DNA of 64,000 bases from Sindora glabra. Its lineage: Eukaryota > Streptophyta > Magnoliopsida > Fabales > Fabaceae. The position numbers and the translations under genes were made by a program. Positions 39,407-50,669 of the stretch are shown here, in pieces. The stretch is taken from contig CM035228.1 of assembly GCA_020226215.1 (NCBI GenBank), positions 65,879,989 through 65,943,988 on the forward strand. The letters are read 5' to 3'. Each line of letters begins with the position of its first letter. Positions within the stretch are counted from its first letter, which is position 1. The notes below the pieces were generated by a model that was not told where the DNA came from, searched no databases, and was given only the letters and a program-made list of their open reading frames with translations.

Positions 39407-42400
39407 ATGTTTCTCAGCATACCCAGATGGCTCATTGTGGGTTTTCACCTATTTTTCGTCATTTCTTATTCTCTATCCACTTCTGATTTTCATGGGACCA
39501 AAGCTAATGGAAAGCCACAACTGAAGGATTCCCTCACATACATTTGGCCTTTGCCTCAGCAATTTGCATTTGGGGAACAGACACTTACTGTGGACCCGGC
39601 TCTCTCTCTTGCTGTGAGCGGCAATGGCGGTAATTCTGCCATTGTTAGAGCTGCTTTTGATAGATACAAAGGGGTTATTTTCACGCACATTCATGGGCTT
39701 TCGTTTCTTAGAAAATTAAGAGAAAAAATTTATGTGTATGATCTTAGTCAATTGAAGATTACTGTTCATTCTGCAAACGAAGAGGTCCTTTACTTTTTAC
39801 TGAGCAATGTGGCCTTTTTTTTTCGTGTTTTATATACTGAAGATTTTTTTAAGATTAAATTCCTTTCCTGCAGCTTCAACTTGGAGTGGATGAAAGCTAT
39901 ACTTTGATCGTTTCAAAGACCAAGGGGCAATCAATTACTGGGGTAGTGACAATTGAGGTAAGTTGCTAATTATAAGTTGTGGCTTAAGTTTTTGTGGTGT
40001 TAAAGGATAATTTATGGACACCCATATGATTAATTTGTTATTAAATTTGATAAATAGTTTATATTATAGCTTCTTTTTTTATTTTGATCTTATTTTTCAT
40101 TATATTATATTCTAGAATTTGGAATTATGGTTTTTTTGTTTGGATTTCTGTATTTTCTTTGCATTATCTGAATTCTATTTTTACATAAATAATTTCAATA
40201 TTAATAAGCAATTGAGCACCTACCACCTACCACAGTTAATTTGAAAAGATGGGATAGTTGTTGCTAATGTGTATGTGTTCTTCATGCCTAGTTAAGATTG
40301 TAGCGTAGATAATATTCATTTATGAGGAAAACAGATAAGAAAAGACATACAGATAGGATGATATTGGTTAATTTTTTCTTGTTTAGATAGGAAACTGTCA
40401 CCCAAGTTGGGATACAGCTGCTGTAGCTATAAAGGATACACCATTCCTCTGCCGTTTGAAGTGCAAAAACTTGTTACTGGGTTTCCTTTTCCAATTTCCT
40501 GTGTCAAGAACAATTTATTCATGCACTATTGCTGTCTTTTTCAAATGTATAGTGCACTCCGAATGTCTAAATGCTTACCTCAACGTGCCACAAATCATCA
40601 GTGCCAGTAATTACCCAATCATTTGTACAGATAATTCAAAAATGAGCTTTCACATCATAATATTGGAATCTTAAAATAATGCAATTTAAGTGCAATATGC
40701 ATTTCATTTCTACATTGTCCTTATTTATGTAACTTTGCTACGTTATTTATTGCAGGCAAATACTGCTTATGGTGCGTTGCGTGGATTGGAGGTATGTGTT
40801 AAAAAATCTCATCTTGGAATACATAATGAATATATGATTACATGTTAAAGGTTTTTCAAGCCCATCAACCCAAACTTTTTCTTGTTCTCTTTCTTCTGCC
40901 TTTTATTTTTCTCTCTATTTTTGTCATTTTGGGAGGGAACTGAGGTGGGGGAGGGTAAGAGATAACAATAGGAATAAGATTAAAAAATGAAGAGCAGCTT
41001 CTTATCATCTAAAGCTTGATTTTTTCCCCGTGGTGGCATTCATTGCAGGATAAGATCATCAGAATTATAAATATGTGTAAATACACTGTGATAAACACTT
41101 GCACAGTATTTTTTATATCTTTCTTGATTTTACAACTTTATGTTTTATTCTTTTGTATTTTCTTCATACTAGTGTGGGATCATTAATCTGCTGTCTATGT
41201 ATGCTTTCTAAAATGTCATCACAATAATAGAGTTGTACGTATTTCTAATATTTCTTCAGGATTGGACATCATAGTTTTGAAATATTGTTTGTTACATCCA
41301 TTGCTGTTGCTTTACCTTCAATAATGGAAACTGAACTATATTTGTCATGTTCTTCTGGATGTGCATCCTGGATACAGAACATGAACTACTTACAAAAAGT
41401 TTGGATGAGTTGTGACTCCTTTTGAATTATGGATGACCTATTTCATCAGTTTGTTCTTCTCTTCTTTGATGTTCTAGACATTCAATAATGGAAACTGAAC
41501 TATATTTGTCATGTTCTTCTTGATGTGCATCCTGGATACAGAATATGAACTACTTTCTAAAAGTTTTGATGACTTTGTGACTCCTTTTGAATTATGGATG
41601 ATCCATTTCATCAGTCTGTTCTTCTCTTCTTTGATGTTCCAGACATTCAGCCAGTTGTGCTCTTTTGATTACATGACTAAAACAGTAAAAATTTATAAGG
41701 CGCCATGGTCTATCCAAGATAAACCTCGATTTCCATACCGGGGACTTTTGTTAGGTAAGCTTAAGTTTGATAAAAAAAATATATTTTATGTGTTATTTTA
41801 TGCTATCGTCAGAGACCAATATGTGATATGTACTGCTGTTTTATGCTATTATTGCAGATACATCGAGGCACTATTTACCAATTGATGTAATTAAGCAGAT
41901 TATTGACTCTATGTCCTATGCTAAATTTGTAAGATAGCTATTTTTTTTTTTTTTGGAAACTTTTTTCTGGTCCTTAAATTTTTGACAATTGGAAACCCAT
42001 AAGTAGACCTAACTAGAATACCATATTATTTTGTTTCATGTAATGGTGATACATGACAATTAAACCTAGTAGAATGTTCTACATTGGCACATCATAGATG
42101 AGCAGTCATTTCCTCTTGAGATGCCTACTTTTCCAAATTTATGGAAAGGTTCATATTCAAAGTGGGAGCGTTACACTGTGGAGGATGCATATGAAATTGT
42201 CAAGTAAGGCATAACTTATTTCATCTCTTAGTGATTTGCTATCTGGAAGTGATTTCTTAACCTATGATTGGCTAATCTTGTTTTCTGTCTCAATGTTTCA
42301 TCATGTGTCAATATAAAGCTTTGCCAAAATGAGAGGTGAGGGATATTGAAATATCTTTTGGAAATTCTGCCACTTATTTTCTTCTCAATTATGTAGTTAA

Positions 42401-45400
42401 GATCTATTTCAGATTCTTTGCTTTTCTTTTCCTTATTATGCTGTCCATTTGCATTCATATTATGCAAACCAGATTTATGCACGTCAGTCCAGTGATTATT
42501 TGCTTGGTTTATCTCAGGCATCAACGTGATGGCAGAAGTAGATGTCCCTGGTCATGCAGAATCATGGTAAAGGATACCTAACTGTCAACTTTCTTTAAAA
42601 ATAGTGACACATGAAGACTTAGAATTTGACAAATAGTTACTGGGCATGCCATGGAGATACTAAAACTTCTGCATTTCAAACCTTAATCACATTGATTTTG
42701 CAACAGATGATTAGCTTACCCTACTAAGAGCCTTTGATTCAAGTAATATATGATGTCCTTTTGAAGGTTTCGTGCTTTTCATTACATCTAAGGTTTAATT
42801 TCTGATTCTCATGTAGCGCATCTAGTTTCTTCTTTCTTTTCCTTTTTTATTTTTGGGATGAACCACTTGGTTTTCAATAGGTCCCATTAGACCCTTGGCT
42901 AGTCCGAGTTCGAGTCGGGTTGGACTCAATATGAAAACAAAGCTTTTCTAGTGACAGTTATTTCTATTCACAAGACTTGAACTTGAGATTTTACTTATGG
43001 AGATCAAGATTCTAGCCACTTGGACTAACCATTATTGGTATGTGTGTCTAGTGGTCTAACCACTCTTACTATTACCCCAAAACTCTGATGCTTGGACTCG
43101 GCATCCTTCCTAGCCGTACCCGTGTCGACACAACATGACACCGGTATGGACACGGGATATGAGTCTGACTTGGGGAGAAAATTTTGGACACGGTTATAAA
43201 ACCATCAACGTTTGGTGTTTTGGGACGTTCATCCCAAAATGGGATACAATTTCCTCCTAGAACGTTGGTACGCGAATCCAAATTCTAATTTTGAGATTCT
43301 ACAGTGAATATCTCCATTACTCTATTTCATACAATGGAAGTCGGGATTGGAGTTGAAAAGCCAATGGCAGAGAATAGAAATGTCGGCAATGGGGGGGGGG
43401 AGAGAGAGAGTGAGAGAGAGAGAGAGGAGAGGAGAGGAGAGGAGAAAGGGGCAATGACGAAGAAGATGGAAAAGAAAGAGTTTTTTTTTTTTTTTAAATA
43501 AAAGTCAGAATGAATATTTATTATAACTTTAATGCTATTAAAATTCTTCCTCTAATCTCTCCCATCAAGACTTATTTTCCTAATAACTATCTATTACATA
43601 TTGATTATTTATTAAAAGTCAAAATAAATATTTATTAAAACTTTAATGCTATTAAAATCCATTAATTAGTAACTCGATTATCTACCAACCAATCTCTACT
43701 ATCAAGGCTTATCTTTCTGATAACTACTAGTTAACTTATATTATATATCCAAATAAAAAAATAAAATTAGTAGATAAATAAAATTAAACATATGTATAGC
43801 TTATTAAATACATACATATAATGATTATACTTTTTCCTTCATTCATGTCTCCGTGTCTGTATCCTAAATTTGGATACTTATTAACTGTGTCCCCGTATTT
43901 TTAAATTAAAAATTTTTCATATCAGACTCTTGGATTCATACCTGAGTCGGACACCTGTATCCAAGTCTGAGCATCATAGCCCTAAAAAAGGAAAAATGTA
44001 GCTGACTCCATCTCCAGTGATAGGGCTTAGTGGTGATGGTTGTTATTGGTTACCTCTGTAAAATGAATTTTTCTACTGAAAACTAACAGCTTTAGACAAA
44101 ATTTTGAAGGGATCTAATTTTTCTGTGTAGGGGTAAAGGATATCCTGAAGTTTGGCCATCTCCAACATGTAGGGAGCCACTTGATGTTTCTAAGAAATTC
44201 ACTTTTGATGTTATTTCTGGCATTCTGACAGGTTAAGTTTCTACAAGACCATCTCCTCTGCGGCAGTTCATTTCTTACTATATTTGTGTGTTGCATTTAA
44301 CATATATCTCTCATGGAAATCAGTGATGGTCTTAATGATTATTTGATAAATATCTTTAGAAAATAGGATGAATATCATTAGTATTTTGTGGGAAATCCTG
44401 TCTAATTTATCTTTCTATTGTTAAAACTAAAGCATTATCTCTCTTATGATAATTATCTTTGCTCCCATGGTTGCAATAATACCTGATATCTTGCATTAAT
44501 AATTAAATGGATAATTTATATGATTAAAGATATCATTTGAAATTCATTTATACGACATCTATGACTGTTTGATTTGGGACTGAAAGAAGCATAACCAGAA
44601 TTGGTGCCTTCATGGTAAGATTCCCTGCAGTGATTTCACGTTTTTAATGGCTATATGACATATGACATCTATGGTAGAATCTAATATCTTTAGAGTAGTT
44701 CCTTTCCTTGATAAAAATATGGTATTTAGGACTTTTTTTTTTCCTGGTAAATTGCTATATTGGATTTATTATGTAAATGTCTTTTCCCATAAGGGAATTG
44801 TGAATTTTTAATGATAGCTAAAGATGTAGTCAAGATTTTACCAAATTTCAAATCTAGAGGGTTTACGAATCTTTCAACTATAATTAAATTTGCAGTGCAA
44901 TCAATTAATATAAAGATTTTCAAAGTTTTACTTTATTGGGCATAGAGATGATAATTTTTAGTGTAGCCAATAGTGACAGGTAGGCTGCATGAGTAGCGCC
45001 AATCTGGACTTCGTATTGCATAAGAACAGTTCTTTGCAAGTATGCTACTGCAACAAAGATATATTTGGAAAGTTGATAGTACTAGTGCAACTTTCACTGC
45101 AATGTAAACTATATATTATGGGAGATAGGTGTTCCATATAATCACTCTTAACAAAGGGCCATGACACTGACTATTCAATATGATGCACAATATTTAATTT
45201 AAAGATGTTAATTAAATTAACCAACATCATTTATGATAGAACTTGTTCAAAGCTAATTCTCTGACTACCTATATGTGCTTTAAATTGTTCAAACTTTGTA
45301 TTGATTATCTCATTTTATCTTAAACTCCTTGATTTTGTGACCAATCAGATATCAGCTATAAATTTTCTGATTTTATTTTAAGCATATAAATTAAGCTGTG

Positions 45401-48400
45401 CAAAATCCACTCATATGGATTGTTTACTTTCCTTCTTTGTCCACTTTATCTTGTTCTGCTCTACATTTTACAAAGTTGTCAATGATATGTGGTTTGTCAT
45501 AACGTCTGCTCATCTACTTTCCAAATTTTAGTTGTGATTAATAATCTTTGTAACATATGCCCTTCTTCTTTTAAAAATTAATTGACCATCTTTCTTACCT
45601 TTTTCCCCATACTTTGCAGATTTGAGGAAAATATTTCCCTTTGAACTATTTCACTTGGGTGGTGATGAAGTTAATACAGGTCAGTAGTTCTGTCTGCATC
45701 TTGCCAATGAACCACTTGACCTAAAAGTTTAATATGTTTAACAAGGGAAGTAGAGTTTTTCCAACACTGTAGGGTAAAAGATCTAATATGAGCAATTGAT
45801 AGATCTTCAAAACTGTTAAATATATCTACTAAGTTACTTTATTTTTCTGAAATCTGAACTGGTAAGGTTTCCCACACTGTTATCCTTTCCTTAACAACTA
45901 AATCCTTTCCACAACAACTAATATTAAAGAATCATGCTTCCAGAGAGTATTTTGATTAATGTTGTTCAATCTCTGCTCTATTATTATATTATGGAAGGCA
46001 CAATGAGGTTTAGGAATTACAGCATCACAAATGCAGACATATACTTTTCTCTGAATGGATAATTTCTAGTTTCAAATTTATTTGGTTAAACATTTCCTCA
46101 TGCTTATTTGATTTTCCATATACTTCTGTCAATACAAGGTCTAGAGTTCTTCAGGTGCCTCGGCATTCACATTCAAATGGAGTCTATAGAAGTCCCTTTC
46201 ACTTTCTGCTTCTGAAAGTGCTTATTCATTTTAACTTATTGAGATTTAACATAATCTCAGTAGTAAAACTAGACTCTGCATGATTTACTGAGTTGATTTT
46301 CTTCAACCTTAATATGATTGATCACAATTTTTTTTTCCTTTTTTTTTTTGACAGGCTGTTGGACAAACACTCCTAGTGTGAAGACCTGGTATCAGCCTTA
46401 CCTCTTCTACTTACTCATTTGTTACTTGTTGACATTTCATTCTCAAAAACACTTGGTGGATAAAGCTATAACAACTCAAAATACAATTCATGTCTAGCGC
46501 ATTTTGACATGCTTGCTTTCTTAATCATATGGATTGAATATGCTGCCTCTATGCCCCCTTGTTGCTGCAAATCTTAGAAAGATGTTCACTTGATGGGGGA
46601 TAGCTGTTGCTGTACATGGGTCACATACATCTTCTGCAGTCATTTGAACGTTCTGGTGTCATTTGCCTATTGACAATTTAGACACAAGAATTAACTATCA
46701 TCAATTTGAATGATTATCATATGTATCAAGCATAATGTTTAACTCTTTAAGGGAACATCTCTTCTCTTCTCTCTCTCTGTTTTTTTGGTTTGTTTGTTTG
46801 TCTGTGGTAAATTAGTGGCGAGAGGTTCTAACTTATGAGTTCCAGCAATATCAATTTTGTTTTGTTTGTTCACTATCTCAAATGCAGGCTTCAGGATCAC
46901 AATATGACTGGCCAAGATGCCTATGAATATTTTGTACTGAGGGCCCAAGAAATAGCCTTGTCAAAAAAGTGGACCCCTGTAAACTGGTATGATTGAATTT
47001 ATTTGTCTTATGGCATCAAGAACACCTCTATGCCCTTGATATTAATTTCTTCTGGATGTCCTTGTCACTTCGATTTCTTTCTGCTTGTACTATTCTTGAG
47101 GATCTAAGTATTGAACATAAAGACAAGATTAAAATAGGTTAATGTAATGAGAATTTCAAATGCCACTACTAACTTGCATATGCATGAACATTTATTATCA
47201 TTCTTCTGCAAGTACCAATGACACTATAAATAAGTGATTCTATTTAATGTGTCAATTTCTTGGATGTCAGAATGTAGCAACAAGTTTTTTAGATTTGATC
47301 TTTTGTAATTCCCAGGGAAGAAACTTTCGATGCATTTCCATCGAAGCTCAATCCACAGACTGTCGTCCATAACTGGTGAGCTTTGATCTAAATAAGCAGT
47401 TTTATTTTGGCATGAAGTTGTAGTATCTAAATTTCAGAATTTCAGAACAAATTTTCAAACAATTACTGTAGGTTGGGGCCCGGGGTTTGTCCAAAGGCTG
47501 TTGCAAAAGGTTTCAGGTGCATTTTCAGTAACCAGGGTGTTTGGTATCTGGACCATCTTGATGTACCTTGGGATGTTGTGTATACTGCTGAGCCACTAGA
47601 AGGAATAAGAAAAGATTCTGAACAAAAACTTGTACTTGGAGGAGAAGTTTGCATGTGGGGTGAAACTGCTGATACGTCAGATGTTCAGCAAACAATATGG
47701 CCTCGGGCTGCAGCAGCTGCAGGTCAGCTTGTCTTGCCAGTGCTTAATTTTATTCCATTTTTATTATATTCATATCTTCATTGGTTGAGTTTGCTGCCTG
47801 CCTATCAACTATGCAATACATTTTCTTCCCTGCTAATTGGTATTTCTAAGTTATACAGATAAGACAATTGAAAATATGGAATTTTGAAGAAATGGATCAT
47901 TATTTTGGTCTTTAATACCTAGAGGTAGGTATCTAACTATTATTGCATCCCCAATAAACAATGTCAATAGCAAGCACCTCTCCTTCCCCCTGGGTGGCCT
48001 TGAGAATGCAGACTTCCTGTGACAACCCTGCCATCTTTGAAAGTTCCGACAGTCATTACCTTTTATTTTTGTTGGTGATCTAATTATAACCATTCCTGGG
48101 TGAATTGAGATCATCTCCATTTCTTACGGAAAAGGATGAGGTGAATTTCGGAGAGAGACTAATACATTTTTTTTATGGGTATGAAACTATGGGTCCCAGA
48201 AAAAGAAAAAAATAAAGGCAGGAGTCTCAGAGTAAAAACTGTATCTTTGTCTCTTCAAAACTGACAGAAGGAAAATGAGTGGATTCAAATCCCCATACTT
48301 CAAGTCCAAAATGCTTTTGCACTGAGGGGCGTGTTTGTGATTTATAAAACCATGCTTAAGCCTTCTCCTAATAGCAAGCTTTTGGGATGAATTGGTTCTT

Positions 48401-48871
48401 GACAATTCTTAACAATTATCTTATGTTTCTACGAAGTATGCATGATACCAAACTCACGCATATATTTCTCTCTCTCTCACACACACAATACACTAGTACA
48501 AGGATGTGTGACGTGCAAGCCATGTTAACGGGTCATTGTTCGTGTATTGCTCGAAGCCCTTCCTTTTCTTCTCCTTGAGGATTTAGAATGTGACATATGT
48601 GAATAAATCAATCCATACTTATCTTTTGCCGAAGTCCCTCATTTTTAATGTATTTCTGTTTGATTTATAAATTTCCTCTTTCTGTTTTCTTGCAGAACGC
48701 CTGTGGAGTCAAAGAGAACCTACTTCTTCCGGGAATATTAACTTAACTGTATTGCCCCGCTTGCAATACTTCAGATGTCTCTTAAATAGTCGTGGTGTTC
48801 CGGCTGCACCTGTTACTAATGAGCTTGCCAGGATGGCTCCTATTGGTCCTGGCTCGTGCTTCGTGCAGTAA
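39407..48871 (+). CDS. HEXO1: Beta-N-acetylhexosaminidase, GH20, vacuolar type
   Basis: It removes terminal N-acetylglucosamine from glycans and, from knowledge of Arabidopsis HEXO1, acts in the vacuole on paucimannose N-glycan formation. Exons: 39407-39784, 39874-39957, 40756-40791, 41643-41754, 41858-41928, 42073-42203, 42319-42335, 42518-42566, 44131-44231, 45620-45679, 46355-46388, 46888-46986, 47316-47375, 47472-47722, 48696-48871. All introns are GT-AG and all phases agree, giving 552 residues against about 541 in Arabidopsis. Residues 9-25 form a signal peptide. A GH20 N-terminal domain lies around 46-170 and the catalytic barrel around 190-500. The catalytic pair is D342-E343 in HLGGDEVNT; HWH (231-233), VPGHAESW and WEETF line the pocket. 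N-glycosylation sites are N363 (NMT) and N510 (NLT). The C-terminus GPGSCFVQ is typical of the HEXO1 group. The gene looks functional. Confidence 0.97.
41314..41642 (+). repeat. Tandem duplication of the intron 3/exon 4 boundary
   Basis: Two copies of about 164 bp (41314-41477 and 41478-41642) are very similar. Each ends in an acceptor: TTCTAG in the first and TTCCAG in the second, followed by ACATTCA, the first bases of exon 4. Only the second continues into exon 4 (AGCCAGTTG). The first is therefore a decoy acceptor at 41476-41477. Confidence 0.9.
42319..42335 (+). other. 17-nt microexon (exon 7) of HEXO1
   Basis: It codes for the FAKMR part of the conserved INFAKMRG-like stretch. Phases on both sides (2 in, 1 out) require exactly this exon to keep the frame. 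Its acceptor (ATATAAAG) lacks a good pyrimidine tract. Confidence 0.9.
42830..43040 (-). mobile_element. tRNA-derived SINE in HEXO1 intron 8
   Basis: On the minus strand an RNA polymerase III A box (TAGTCCAAGTGG, plus 43016-43027) and a B box (GTTCAAGTC, plus 42974-42982) are about 34 bp apart, as in a tRNA. The tRNA-like head is followed by a body and an A-rich end (a T-rich tract on the plus strand at about 42830-42855). Target duplications could not be fixed, so the edges are approximate. Confidence 0.6.
43078..43985. mobile_element. Non-autonomous TIR element in HEXO1 intron 8
   Basis: The left end has TGATGCTTGGACTCGG. The right end, on the minus strand, has TGATGCTCAGACTTGG, and both continue into GTGTC-GAC phrases in the same order. 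This GACTCGG/GTGTCCGAC style of end is widespread in plant non-autonomous DNA elements. The interior holds a G run plus (GA)n microsatellite (about 43391-43445) and no transposase frame. It lies directly beside the SINE. Confidence 0.55.
43391..43445. repeat. G-run and (GA)n/(GGAGA)n microsatellite
   Basis: A run of ten G followed by GA repeats and GGAGA repeats inside the intronic TIR element. Confidence 0.95.
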
Positions 48872-49100
48872 TACTTGTTCGGCTTGATTCCTGTGCTATA
48901 TCATTAAGTGTGACATGCCATCTAAATTTAGCATGATGTAGAAGTAACTGGTATGTAATGTTGTCAAGCTGATGAGCTGGGATAATGGCTGGATGTTTAA
49001 CCAGCTCTTTGTGGGAGTATAATTAAAATGTCAGAGCTCTAAGGTTGAATTGACAACGGTTGTAATGTAAATTATTGTTGAAATGAATAAAATTGTATCC
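48872..49100 (+). terminator. HEXO1 3' untranslated region and polyadenylation signal
   Basis: A canonical AATAAA lies at 49086-49091, about 215 bp after the stop, preceded by a TGT-rich stretch (TTGTAATG, TTATTGTTG) of the kind plants use as upstream poly(A) element. Confidence 0.7.
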
Positions 49101-49757
49101 GGTTTGCTGGATGTTGCTTTGCTGATCTGTTCCTTAATGCAAAAATCTATGGCCTTCTGATGCTTAATAGCGAAAACTAAGCGTGGAGAGCTAGTAATGG
49201 TTTTTTAGCAGTTTTCTAGGGATAATAGTCGTCTTGTAGTCCGAGGGACAAATGAGACTTTGTGGTTTGTTTGGGAGAAGGGAAAGATATGTGTGAAGTT
49301 AAATCTTTATTTTTCTCCGTTTCCCCTTGTTTTTTTGGTGCTCCAAAACAAACCATTAATTGAAATTAGGCATGAAAATTTAGTTCCCTTGCAGAAATAT
49401 AACGGATAAAGTGCGTTTACATAAGGATCCATGAGAAACGCACCATAAACAGGGTTGTCCGTCCCATTTTCATTGTATTAGAGTTCAGAAAATGAGTCGG
49501 TTATAGAAGTCCTGAGAAAGATTTGTGCGGGAAATACGAGGGTATTCAAATTCGGTTAATTTTGACTGGACTTATTCATGGACCTTGTAGGCCAGGTTTT
49601 GGACAAAATTTTTAAAATATAACGAGCTTTAAATCAAAATTTAAATTTTGACTTATATAATTTTAAGCCCACTAAGCTCATAAATTTGGGTAAAGTTTAT
49701 GCTAAACCCAACAACAAATTCAATTGGTTATAATAAAATAATAATATAATATAAATA

Positions 49758-49810
<53 letters not shown>

Positions 49811-50340
49811 AATTTAATACAGAAAAGATATATGGACATATAAATCTCATTCAATTAATTTTTTTTTACAAATTATATATATTTATTTTTATTGTAAAAT
49901 AATTTGGATATTATAACTTTTATAAATATAACTTTATACTTTTATTTACATTATACACATAATATAATTGCATTAAAATTATCATTTACTATCTATTTTG
50001 ATTTATCATCCAAAATTTTTATAGTAAAAATATTTATAAATGTTCAAAAAAATATACATAGATATGAACTTTATTAAATTAATTACATTTTTACAAATTT
50101 GCTAATTTTTTTGTAACTTTTTTATTAAAATTTGAATAGTTCATGTGTTATAACCTTTATAAGTTTATTTAATGTTTCATAATTTTTTATATTTGATTTA
50201 TAAAAAAATTACAATATCTTAAATGAAAACCACTATAATTCAACTGCATTTCGGATACAGTTTTGTTTCCACTTAGGTAAATAGATCATTACAATCATTA
50301 TAATTGGATTCAATGTCTCTCTTAGATGCATCCTCATTCC
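49101..50340. other. AT-rich intergenic DNA
   Basis: Contains the ATT microsatellite and otherwise no recognisable gene. Confidence 0.55.
49759..49809. repeat. (ATT)n microsatellite
   Basis: About 17 uninterrupted ATT/TTA units. Confidence 0.95.
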
Positions 50341-50370
50341 CTTCTCTTTCATTGCAAACTATTTCTTTAA

Positions 50371-50661
50371 TTACATGAGGGCTGATAAAATCGTGTATAA
50401 TATCCACCATCTCATTCTTATCATCAAGAGATACCTTTTTGTTTCCTTGGAAGCCAAAACATCCGCTTTACCATGATATACGCAATTTATGTATAATAGG
50501 TGAAATCCATTATCTATAATATGTGCCTCTAATATTCCCAATGTTTGAAATAATAAATTTATGCATTTCTTACATAGGCATCTCACCAAACTCCTTTTAT
50601 CAACAAAGTTTTTGGCCCTCTCAACAAATGTCATTGCACAATTCCAATACTCATTCAACAA
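50371..50661 (-). pseudogene. CACTA transposase-associated domain relic
   Basis: An open stretch of 96 residues on the minus strand resembles the N-terminal transposase-associated domain of plant En/Spm (CACTA) elements. It has FVERAKNFV, the cysteine pair in VRCLCKKCINL, then LEAHIIDNGFHLLYINCVYHG, where the family has L-HL---GF---Y--W--HG. The usual W before HG is absent. The rest of the transposase gene was not found downstream (to the left), so this is a fragment. Confidence 0.65.
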
Positions 50662-50669
50662 GCAATTTT

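Noticed and set aside
39407..39907. Reading exon 1 of HEXO1 straight through as a 166-residue protein
   Set aside because: The reading continues into intron 1 after residue 126. The GT at 39785 and AG before 39874 restore the conserved LQLGVDESYTL segment.
42907..42919. Plus-strand B-box-like GAGTTCGAGTCGG in intron 8
   Set aside because: No A box at tRNA spacing on that strand; the minus-strand A and B boxes explain the SINE better.
47463..47654. Antisense frames over HEXO1 exons and introns
   Set aside because: They are shadows of conserved exon sequence on the other strand, with no independent support.
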